A stretch of DNA of 8,954 bases from Bacteroidales bacterium UBA1797 (GTDB taxonomy: Bacteria; Bacteroidota; Bacteroidia; Bacteroidales; VadinHA17). The DNA is taken from the NCBI GenBank assembly GCA_002319885.1, contig DCFT01000010.1, positions 1 to 8,954 of the forward strand. Direction: 5' to 3'. A program made the translations under genes and the position numbers. The first letter of the stretch is position 1. Each line of letters starts with the position of its first letter. Positions 1 to 6,900 of the stretch are shown here, piece after piece. Below the pieces are notes generated by a model. It had not been told where the DNA came from, did not search any database, and was given only the letters and a program-made list of their open reading frames with translations.

Positions 1-347
1 TGATTGACATAAAATCAGATATAGCCGCTGTGCAACAATCCTAAAGCAGTATTTTTTGCAGTTATAATTGAATAGTATATCAAATATATTCGGCGTCAGG
101 CTTCAGGCTTCATGCGTCAGGTTTTAACTCATCAGGAATCGAATATTTTGATCCAGGCAGCGCAACTCTCCGAAAAAAAGCTGTAAAGGTTTGAATAGAC
201 TTTAAATGCATCTGCTGCAGTAAAAGATTTGATAACTGTACCTGGCAACACAATAAGGACTTAAAAAAATTCGGGCCCTACCCTACATTTCTAATCAATC
301 AATAATATTATGTCAAATAGAATTCTTTTTAAAATTTTCGCCAACTA
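1..347. other. Non-coding region downstream of the UPF0182 gene
   Basis: No supportable gene lies here. The plus strand is open from base 3 to a stop at 42-44, giving a 13-residue tail that could be the end of an upstream gene but has no recognisable motif. The minus strand has an ORF of about 55 codons ending near base 110, with an internal ATG near base 210 that gives 33 residues; it resembles nothing I recognise. The one clear structure is the heptamer repeat at 93-120. A 7-base A run at 263-269 would read as a T run after the UPF0182 gene, but only a 3-bp GGG/CCC stem precedes it, so I do not call a terminator. Confidence 0.6.
93..120. repeat. Tandem heptamer repeat, four copies of GC[G/T]TCA[G/T]
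   Basis: Reading from base 93, the sequence divides exactly into GCGTCAG, GCTTCAG, GCTTCAT and GCGTCAG. This is four units of period 7 that differ only at positions 3 and 7, and the two outer copies are identical. It lies in non-coding DNA and is GC-richer than the AT-rich flanks. It may be a short variable-number repeat or one copy of a dispersed intergenic repeat family. No function can be read from the window. Confidence 0.75.
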
Positions 348-3098
348 TTATTTTGAACCTGGCTTAACGTTTGATTTATTCTCTGTCATCCGCGTTAAAA
401 CTGATTTCATTTGCTGCAATTCGTTGCCAAAATCTGACCAGTTGTCTTGTTTTAAGTAGTCTATTGCCTTATTATAATGGTCAAGAGCTTCCCTCGCCTG
501 TGAAGAAAGAACAGGCGAACCTGTCTGACCGGCAACAAGTTGCGATGGTGTTTCAGTTTGTTCACCAACAACATCAAAGACAGCCTGAAGTGCTTCATCC
601 AGTGTTTGTTTCATTTCAATTTTTTCTTTGAAAGCTACGATAACCCTTTTCAGTTCAGGAATCTGACCTTGTTCCGACTGCAGATAAACAGGCTCAACAT
701 AAATAAATGAATTTTGTATTGGGATCACCAACTGATTGCCTTTGATAACCTGAGAACCCTTCTGACTCCATAGGGTCAGTTCAGCCGAGATATCAGGTTT
801 TTGGTTAATTCTGGCTTCAATTTGCATAGGACCGTATATCAGCTTATCCTTTGGAAGTGTATAAACAATCAAATCTCCATAATTTGGGGCATCACAGCGG
901 GCACACATCCAGGCAATCATATTGTCTTTGCCTGAAGGAGTAAGCGGCATCATCAGAATGAACTCTTCTTTCTGAGCGCCGGGCAATCGCATAATAATGT
1001 AATAAGGAAACAATTCTTGCTGGCCAGTATCATATATTTCCTTGGGAACCTGCCAATAATCTTCCTGATTATAGAACACCTGTGGCTCTGTCATGTGATA
1101 AGTGTTGTACATTTCAATCTGAATATTAAATAAATCGGTGGGATATCGAATGTGTTCTTTCAGAAATTCAGGCATTTCATCAAAAGGCTTGAAAAGTTTG
1201 GGATAGATTTTTTGATATGTCTGGATCAATGGATCTTTAGGGTTGATAACATAATATGTAACAGCTCCATCGTATGCATTTATAACTACTTTAACAGAAT
1301 TATTAATGTAATTGATTCCTCCTGGAATCGTACTTTGCTTAGCTGGCTCCGAATAAGGAAACATGTTGCTGACGGTATACGCATCATGTATCCAATAAAG
1401 GTTACCATCTTGCCCGGCAACCGGATAAGGCTGACTGTCAAAAGACAGAAAAGGGGCTAATATCTGGTCGCGCTGGGTAATGTTCCTGTAAAACATTATG
1501 CGGCTTTGATCGGTAAGGTAGCCGGTAAGAAGAATTTTTATATCGGAAAATTTCCATGCATATACTAATCGTCTGAAAAGAGATGATATTTGTACGCCTC
1601 CTTTTCCCTGATAACTGGCATAAACATTTTCTTCTCCTTTGGGATAATCAAATTCTTTGGTTTTTGTATTGACCAGCAGATATTGATTTGTTTCTTCTCC
1701 ATAATAAATAGCCATCTGTTTGAGGTTCAAAGGCACTGTAGCAGCCGGAGGAATATCTTTTACAATTAAATTGGGCATGCCATTGGGTGTAATCTCATTT
1801 ACCGGATTCATTACAATCCCATAACCATGTGTATAAATCAGATGTTTGTTAACCCAGGTTTGTGCACGTTCAGGTATTTGTGTAACCGGTAATTCCCTGG
1901 CTCCTAGAACAACCTCGGTATATTTATCAAAGAGGTACCTGTCTACCTGCACACTGTTAAAATCATAATACAATCTTATTTCCTGCAACTGTTTATAGGT
2001 TTCTATTAATGGCCTGCGATCCCATAAACGAATATTTTCAATTGTATGCCGGTTATCCTGGATATCTTTATAGGTTATGTTCTGGTCCACAGGGAAAGTA
2101 TCAGTCTTAATTTTATTCAACCCGAAAGCTTCCCTTGTAAATTTAATATTGTTCATAATATATGGCGCTTCCATTTTCAGTTCGTTGGGTTTAACGCTAT
2201 ATTGTTCAATTATATAAGGATACATCCACACAAACCCGACCCATACAACAATCCAGGTTCCAATAGCATAAATCAGGATCTTTCTTTTCTTATAAACAGG
2301 ATAGAAAAACAATAAAAGGGTAATGATCAGACTTATTATTATAATGGTCCAATAGGCAGGAATCTGGGCATGGATGTCCATGTACGAAGGGCCGTAAGTA
2401 GCACCATGTGAGGAATATAGAATGCTATACAATTTAATGATAAAAAGAGATGAAATACCCAGTCCAAAAAAAGCAGCTAATAAAATTAAGTGACTTTTGA
2501 CCTTTTTTGAAACAGAAAAACGATTTTCGCTGATATTAAAAGCATTATCAAGATAATATGAGAACAAAACTGCAATAAAAGTAAAGGCTGTCATAAACAG
2601 ATACCAGTTGACAGCAAAACGATAAACGGGGAATTTGAAAATATAAAAACTAACATCTTTCCCAAAAACAGGTTCTTTTAAGTTAAAAGAATTGGAATGA
2701 ATAAGTTGCAGAAGATCATTCCAGTGGCTTGAAGCCGAAGTGCCCATCACGATGCTGAAAAACAAGATGATTACACCCCAGAACCATATCACTGCTTTTC
2801 CTTTGTAAAGAGGTAAAAAAAGTGTTCGAAGGTCTTCTTCCGGCATAAAAGCATTGTTTCTGCTCTGATTTCCTCTTTTATAGGCTGAACTAATATGAAT
2901 AGTTGAAAACAGAGCGAAAATGACAAAAAACATGAGGAAAGAAAAAACCCTTGACAGAATCATGGTGTCAAATATTGAACTGTATCCCATGTTTTTAAAC
3001 CAGAGCCAGTCTCCATAATAATTTACAAACAAGCCAAACAGATAAAGAAACAGTAATACTATGACTATCAGAATAATTGTCTTCGTATATTTTTTCAT
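348..3098 (-). CDS. UPF0182 family (COG1615-type) integral membrane protein
   Basis: This 916-residue protein has the UPF0182 architecture: a membrane part at the N-terminus and a large soluble C-terminal part. Seven hydrophobic segments are visible at roughly residues 7-27, 48-68, 102-120, 162-182, 203-223, 248-268 and 274-296. Family-like motifs include an EPVFGKDVSFYIF stretch (142-154) between segments 3 and 4 and VKPNELKMEAPYI (302-314) just after segment 7, followed by the NI-TREAFGL stretch. The C-terminus (about 875-905) has the helical 'DNWSDFGNELQQM' region that ends many members. The length fits the family's usual 900-1000 residues, so it looks complete. The function of the family is unknown. 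It starts 70 bp after the serine hydrolase gene, with no Bacteroidetes-type -7 element in the gap, so it may be read through from that operon or be a separate unit. The family call is firm; any link to murein metabolism is not supported. Confidence 0.92.
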   Translation of the reverse strand: MKKYTKTIILIVIVLLFLYLFGLFVNYYGDWLWFKNMGYSSIFDTMILSRVFSFLMFFVIFALFSTIHISSAYKRGNQSRNNAFMPEEDLRTLFLPLYKGKAVIWFWGVIILFFSIVMGTSASSHWNDLLQLIHSNSFNLKEPVFGKDVSFYIFKFPVYRFAVNWYLFMTAFTFIAVLFSYYLDNAFNISENRFSVSKKVKSHLILLAAFFGLGISSLFIIKLYSILYSSHGATYGPSYMDIHAQIPAYWTIIIISLIITLLLFFYPVYKKRKILIYAIGTWIVVWVGFVWMYPYIIEQYSVKPNELKMEAPYIMNNIKFTREAFGLNKIKTDTFPVDQNITYKDIQDNRHTIENIRLWDRRPLIETYKQLQEIRLYYDFNSVQVDRYLFDKYTEVVLGARELPVTQIPERAQTWVNKHLIYTHGYGIVMNPVNEITPNGMPNLIVKDIPPAATVPLNLKQMAIYYGEETNQYLLVNTKTKEFDYPKGEENVYASYQGKGGVQISSLFRRLVYAWKFSDIKILLTGYLTDQSRIMFYRNITQRDQILAPFLSFDSQPYPVAGQDGNLYWIHDAYTVSNMFPYSEPAKQSTIPGGINYINNSVKVVINAYDGAVTYYVINPKDPLIQTYQKIYPKLFKPFDEMPEFLKEHIRYPTDLFNIQIEMYNTYHMTEPQVFYNQEDYWQVPKEIYDTGQQELFPYYIIMRLPGAQKEEFILMMPLTPSGKDNMIAWMCARCDAPNYGDLIVYTLPKDKLIYGPMQIEARINQKPDISAELTLWSQKGSQVIKGNQLVIPIQNSFIYVEPVYLQSEQGQIPELKRVIVAFKEKIEMKQTLDEALQAVFDVVGEQTETPSQLVAGQTGSPVLSSQAREALDHYNKAIDYLKQDNWSDFGNELQQMKSVLTRMTENKSNVKPGSK

Positions 3099-3168
3099 AG
3101 TTACAATTTTTAAAATTTATTTCAATTCTGTCATTTACTCTTAAAGTTGTGACCTATATCTTTTATTT
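3099..3168 (-). other. 70-bp gap between serine hydrolase and UPF0182 genes
   Basis: This is the widest gap within the minus-strand gene run. It is strongly AT-rich and includes an AT-only inverted repeat, AATTTT-T-AAAATT (3105-3117), just before the UPF0182 start. I see no TAnnTTTG-type promoter and no GC-rich terminator hairpin on the minus strand, so continuation of the upstream transcript is possible. The repeat may be simple base composition. Confidence 0.4.
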
Positions 3169-4527
3169 TCACCTTTTTAAAGTTCCTAAAACATCCTTCA
3201 GCAGCCTGTCGGTATCCATCCCTCCTTTTGATGTCGGAGAATAACCAAGGATCACTACAACCAGCTGTTGTGCGGGCATAATATAAATATGCTGACCATC
3301 GTGACCATCACAAGCAAACATGTCTTCAGGCGCCGATGGTAAACTTTTACCTTTGTTAAGCCAGAAAAATGAACCGTATTTACCGTCACTTGCCGATGCA
3401 ACTGTAGTTGTATATTTTACCCATCCCTCGGGTAGGATCCGATCTCCATTAAAGACACCATCATTCTCGTACAATAATCCAAAACGGGCATAATCTCTTG
3501 CAGTGGCGTACAGATATGACGAACCAACACGTGTTCCCGACGGATCTACTTCAAAAACAGCGTCAGGTGCACCAATTCTGTTAAAAAGCTGGTTATTGGC
3601 AAAAACATAATAAGTGGAATCATTACTGAATTGCCTGCGGATAAGATAACTTACTATATTTGTTGTTCCTGAGGAGTAATACCATTGGGTACCTGCCTCG
3701 GTAGCTTCCGGTTTCTCAATAGCATAACGGCCAAAGTCACTCTCACAATGCAGCATAAGGGTAACATCAGAACGGTTTCCATAATCTTCGTTCCATTTCA
3801 GTCCACTCTGCATCTGCATAAGATTATTCAATGTAATATTTTTTCTTTCGTCGCCTTTCCATTCGTCGATATCAACGGGTTTCATTACATCCAGCTTTCC
3901 CTCCATGACCAGAATTCCGACCATAGCATTTATAAAACTTTTTGCCATTGACCAGCTCAGAAATCTTGTTTTCTGATTGAATTGTGGTTTATAAGCCTCG
4001 GAAACGGGAACCCCTTTATGAATAACCATGAAAGCAAATGCGTCTCCGTTATAAGCATTATCAGTAATCAGCTTTTTCGCAATTTCGTCGAGTCTGAGAG
4101 TATCAATTCCCGTATTCCTGCCAGTCAAAATATCGCCCAGTGGCCATTTAATTGTATCCTGGGAATATCCTGGATCTGAACCTTTCGGATATCTGATTTT
4201 TCGTAGTTTCTCTTCTGGAACATCTCTTAATAATGTAACACCGAAACCTGGCCTGTAAATAGCTTTTGACTTCCCCCAGAGAAAACGGCTGGTTACGCTT
4301 TTATCATCGTAGTTTACACTGTTCTTTGTAAATTTTATAAACGAAAAATTAAGATCTATTGCTTCTACGTTCAGTGGATCCCTGTCGGAGACAAAAACTG
4401 CTGAACAAAGATTCTTTGCAGCATACCCAGTTATTATTGGCATTAAACTATTTATATAAAAAATACCGCCAATAAGTGCTATAACGATTACCGTCAATAC
4501 TCCGTATAAAATTCTTTTTCTTGTCAT
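3169..4527 (-). CDS. Membrane-anchored serine hydrolase, beta-lactamase/NylB'-like family
   Basis: This 452-residue protein has a single N-terminal hydrophobic segment (about 7-27), probably an uncleaved anchor that leaves the enzyme in the periplasm. The serine beta-lactamase/DD-peptidase fold motifs are visible: SMAK with nucleophile S193 and K196 (the SxxK motif), Y284-S285-S286 at the YxN position, and H409-D410-G411 at the KTG/HxG position. After the anchor comes a Cys-x3-Phe-Val stretch (C41, F45, V46), as I recall it from serine hydrolases annotated as 6-aminohexanoate-dimer-hydrolase-like. These enzymes cleave amide or ester bonds; they are not necessarily beta-lactamases. Its ATG overlaps the stop of the epimerase gene by one base (TAATG), which implies translational coupling. 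From context it may hydrolyse murein-derived peptides or D-amino-acid amides, but that is inference. A conventional resistance beta-lactamase is unlikely given the anchor, the length and the motif variants. Confidence 0.9.
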   Translation of the reverse strand: MTRKRILYGVLTVIVIALIGGIFYINSLMPIITGYAAKNLCSAVFVSDRDPLNVEAIDLNFSFIKFTKNSVNYDDKSVTSRFLWGKSKAIYRPGFGVTLLRDVPEEKLRKIRYPKGSDPGYSQDTIKWPLGDILTGRNTGIDTLRLDEIAKKLITDNAYNGDAFAFMVIHKGVPVSEAYKPQFNQKTRFLSWSMAKSFINAMVGILVMEGKLDVMKPVDIDEWKGDERKNITLNNLMQMQSGLKWNEDYGNRSDVTLMLHCESDFGRYAIEKPEATEAGTQWYYSSGTTNIVSYLIRRQFSNDSTYYVFANNQLFNRIGAPDAVFEVDPSGTRVGSSYLYATARDYARFGLLYENDGVFNGDRILPEGWVKYTTTVASASDGKYGSFFWLNKGKSLPSAPEDMFACDGHDGQHIYIMPAQQLVVVILGYSPTSKGGMDTDRLLKDVLGTLKR

Positions 4528-4529
4528 TA
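4525..4529 (-). other. TAATG stop/start overlap coupling epimerase and serine hydrolase
   Basis: On the minus strand the epimerase stop TAA (4529-4527) shares its last A with the ATG of the serine hydrolase (4527-4525). This arrangement normally allows terminating ribosomes to restart on the next gene, so the two proteins are probably made in linked amounts. It also supports the chosen start of the serine hydrolase. Confidence 0.85.
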
Positions 4530-5672
4530 TATATTGTTTTTGCTTATTCCAATCCCGGGTGCGTCAGGAAGAACTATCTTTCCATCTTTTATTAAGATTC
4601 CTTTAAAAATGTCATTATCGATCAGAAGATTTCCATCGAGATCTGCCCAGTCAACCAGCGGTGAGAGCTGAGCAGCCGCTGTAACTGCACATGAAGTCTC
4701 AGTCATACAACCAATCATTACTTTCATATCAAGCGCCCTGGCCATTTTAATCATTACATATGCTGATCGTAGTCCGCCGCACTTCATAAGTTTTATATTG
4801 ACACCGCTATATACTCCCTGAACTTTTCTGAAATCACCCATTGTCTGAAAAGCTTCATCAGCAATAATTGGTAAAGGACTGTTTTGTGTAAGCCATGCTG
4901 TATTGTCAAAATCATCTTTTGACATAGGTTGTTCAATAAAGACAACTCCCATATCTTTAAGCCAGTGTGCCATTTCAAGTGCCTTACTCCTGTCTGTCCA
5001 TCCCTGGTTAATATCTACACAAATTGGTTTGTCAGTTTCACTTCTGACAGTCTCAATCATCTCCTTATCATTTCCCTTGCCAAGTTTTACCTTAAGAATT
5101 TTATATGGTGCAGCTTCCTTTACTTTTAACCTAACGACTTCAGGTTTGTCCATGCCTATCGTATAAGAGATATCCGGAGTCCTGGCAGGATTGAGTCCCC
5201 ATATTTTATACCACGGTTGTTTCATCAGCTTCCCGACTAGGTCATGAAGTGCAATATCGACCGAAGCCTTTGCAGCATAGTTTCCCGGAACCAACTTATC
5301 TACATATGAGAGGATATCTTCCATAAGAAAAGGACTTGCGAACTGAGCCAGATCAATCCTGCCCAAAAAGGCCGTTGCTGTTTCATGACTTTCACCAAGG
5401 TAAGGCGGCATAGACGCTTCACCATAACCTATAATATTATCAAACTCAATCTCCGTTAGCATTACAGGTGTCGAAGTTCTCGATCCTTCGGCAATTGTAA
5501 AGACATGTTTTAAATGCAAATCATAAGGTTTGAAACGCAAAGTAAGACCCGAACTTTTTCCTTTAGTCTTAGAAATTTCATGCCAATAGGTATTTCCTAA
5601 TGTCAGATACGAGAATCCTGCGCCTCCGGCGAGTACTCCACAATCAGACAGAAACTTTCTTCTTGAGCTCAT
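4527..5672 (-). CDS. Tat-exported dipeptide epimerase (L-Ala-D/L-Glu epimerase type), enolase superfamily
   Basis: I chose the ATG at 5672, which gives 381 residues beginning MSSRRKFL, a twin-arginine (Tat) signal followed by a hydrophobic stretch (about 10-26). The reading frame continues up to an ATG at 5765, but that would bury the Tat motif and overlap the NlpC/P60 gene. Enolase-superfamily catalytic residues are present: K194-x-K196 (KxK), metal ligands D220, E247 and D272, and the second catalytic lysine K294. D344-L-D346 matches the DxD motif that binds the dipeptide amino group in L-Ala-D/L-Glu epimerases, which separates it from muconate or o-succinylbenzoate relatives. The expected reaction is epimerisation of L-Ala-D-Glu, released from murein, to L-Ala-L-Glu. 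The gene begins 19 bp after the NlpC/P60 stop, and that upstream gene would supply the substrate. Tat export fits a folded metal-containing enzyme. A different dipeptide preference cannot be ruled out from sequence. Confidence 0.9.
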   Translation of the reverse strand: MSSRRKFLSDCGVLAGGAGFSYLTLGNTYWHEISKTKGKSSGLTLRFKPYDLHLKHVFTIAEGSRTSTPVMLTEIEFDNIIGYGEASMPPYLGESHETATAFLGRIDLAQFASPFLMEDILSYVDKLVPGNYAAKASVDIALHDLVGKLMKQPWYKIWGLNPARTPDISYTIGMDKPEVVRLKVKEAAPYKILKVKLGKGNDKEMIETVRSETDKPICVDINQGWTDRSKALEMAHWLKDMGVVFIEQPMSKDDFDNTAWLTQNSPLPIIADEAFQTMGDFRKVQGVYSGVNIKLMKCGGLRSAYVMIKMARALDMKVMIGCMTETSCAVTAAAQLSPLVDWADLDGNLLIDNDIFKGILIKDGKIVLPDAPGIGISKNNI

Positions 5673-5691
5673 AACAATAATATGTTTATCT

Positions 5692-6891
5692 TCAATACCA
5701 TGGATGATTTTTAACAGGAATAATGCCGCCATCATTCTCCACTCCTGAAATCCGTTTTGCCTCAAGAAGAGAATGGGTTCTGTTCCTGTTAAAATCTATT
5801 TGTGTTGAGTCGAGACTGTTAACCATTACTCTTCCTGAGGAATTAATATATTCTTTATTCCCAAGATAGATTGCAATATGAGTAACATGTGCAGTTCCAT
5901 TAACTTTTGAACCAAAACAAAGCAGGTCACCTTTTTCTAACCTGCTGTATCCATGCGTAATATCAACCAAAGCCCCATGCTGGGCCTGCATCGATGCGTC
6001 CCTTTCCAGTATGATTCCGTTCATAAAAAAGACAGACTGTACTAAACCACTGCAGTCTACTCCTTTCGCTGACGTGCCTCCCCATAAGTATGGCAGGCCA
6101 AGAAATGACATGGCAACATCACAAATATTTTCTTTTGAGCAGCTGACAGTATTCTCCCAATTTTTAAAATCCATAACAGCATCTCTATCAACATATCCTT
6201 TTCGTCCATCAGGTAACTCAATGCTCACAAAACCCTTCAATTCACCTGTTTTTACCATAATAGACCCTCCAACCAAATCGCCAATAACTCCAGAATTAGC
6301 AGAAGGATTAACATGCAGCCATCCGGTACTCTCAAGGTAAATTACTCTTGAAGAATTCTTCCATCTTGTCATCTCCTGCCTGTCCATTGATGTTACAGAG
6401 GACTTTTCAGTCCAAGAAATATATTTATCCGGCGTCTGGATCTGAATCCATGACTTATAATCCTTTAATATCAGCACGGGCGTTCCAAGTCTTGCCTGTG
6501 ATACTAATTCAGAAGTATGGTCAGGGCCCTTTCTGAGGTTTACGACACTAAGGGTTACAAGTCCCATAAATTTTTTATTCCTGGCAGAGTCAGGAAGTAA
6601 TATAATACTATCAACCAATACTTTAACTTGTTTATTTAAAGTATTTATTATCTCAATTTTGGCATTATTACTTGTAGTTTCCCCGGTAAGAATTAAAGTT
6701 CCTTTTTCCGGTGACTTTGATTTAATGTTACATATTCCGACTCTGTGATCAGGAACCCAATGTGTTGCAATAAGATCGATTTCCTTTTGAAACTCATTTT
6801 CAGAGGAACTATGACAACGGCCTAAAAGAGCTAAAATTCCGACAACTAAGCCAAACCACAAAAACGGGCGTATGCATCCTGACTTTTCCAT
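5692..6891 (-). CDS. SH3b-NlpC/P60 murein peptidase, YkfC-like (L-Ala-gamma-D-Glu releasing)
   Basis: The 399-residue protein has an N-terminal hydrophobic signal (about 9-24), an N-terminal region (about 35-100), two bacterial SH3 domains (about 105-165 and 182-240), and a C-terminal NlpC/P60 cysteine peptidase domain (about 253-385). The catalytic cysteine is C280 in VDCSGLVQ. The flanking D279 and S281 match residues that recognise the free N-terminal L-Ala in YkfC-type enzymes. The catalytic histidine is H338 in HVTHIAIYLG. The third position, usually His, appears to be N350 in 'YINSSGRV'. The expected role is cleaving gamma-D-Glu-diamino-acid bonds in murein peptides to release L-Ala-D-Glu, the substrate of the epimerase 19 bp downstream. 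The signal ends in L-G-R-C26; arginine before the cysteine is unusual for a lipobox, so lipidation is uncertain. The start lies 9 bp after the MEMO-like gene, with no Shine-Dalgarno sequence. Confidence 0.92.
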   Translation of the reverse strand: MEKSGCIRPFLWFGLVVGILALLGRCHSSSENEFQKEIDLIATHWVPDHRVGICNIKSKSPEKGTLILTGETTSNNAKIEIINTLNKQVKVLVDSIILLPDSARNKKFMGLVTLSVVNLRKGPDHTSELVSQARLGTPVLILKDYKSWIQIQTPDKYISWTEKSSVTSMDRQEMTRWKNSSRVIYLESTGWLHVNPSANSGVIGDLVGGSIMVKTGELKGFVSIELPDGRKGYVDRDAVMDFKNWENTVSCSKENICDVAMSFLGLPYLWGGTSAKGVDCSGLVQSVFFMNGIILERDASMQAQHGALVDITHGYSRLEKGDLLCFGSKVNGTAHVTHIAIYLGNKEYINSSGRVMVNSLDSTQIDFNRNRTHSLLEAKRISGVENDGGIIPVKNHPWY

Positions 6892-6900
6892 TTGATAAAA

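Noticed and set aside
3..44. Open plus-strand frame ending at a stop, as if the tail of an upstream gene
   Set aside because: Only 13 codons are visible, too few to judge coding character; no motif is present.
110..275. Minus-strand ORF of about 55 codons, with a 33-codon version from an internal ATG
   Set aside because: It runs into the heptamer repeat, has no recognisable family, no start-site context and a length easily reached by chance.
263..290. Possible terminator after UPF0182 (GGG/CCC stem followed by a T run on the minus strand)
   Set aside because: The stem is only 3 bp and its alternatives are self-overlapping GGGCCC; it lies about 60 bp past the stop. Too weak to call.
371..631. 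Plus-strand ORF inside UPF0182, and similar opposite-strand ORFs within the other genes (for example 1152-1460, 3685-3951, 6011-6340, 7213-7482, 8457-8717)
   Set aside because: Each is fully inside a well-supported gene on the other strand and has no family features; they are shadows of the real reading frames.
3169..4527. Antibiotic-resistance beta-lactamase
   Set aside because: Although the fold motifs match, the membrane anchor, YSS and HDG motif variants and operon context fit a general serine hydrolase better.
5673..5765. A 31-codon upstream extension of the epimerase frame
   Set aside because: It would overlap the NlpC/P60 coding end, has no signal-like features, and would place the Tat motif internally. 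The ATG at 5672 gives a normal export signal and a 19-bp gap.
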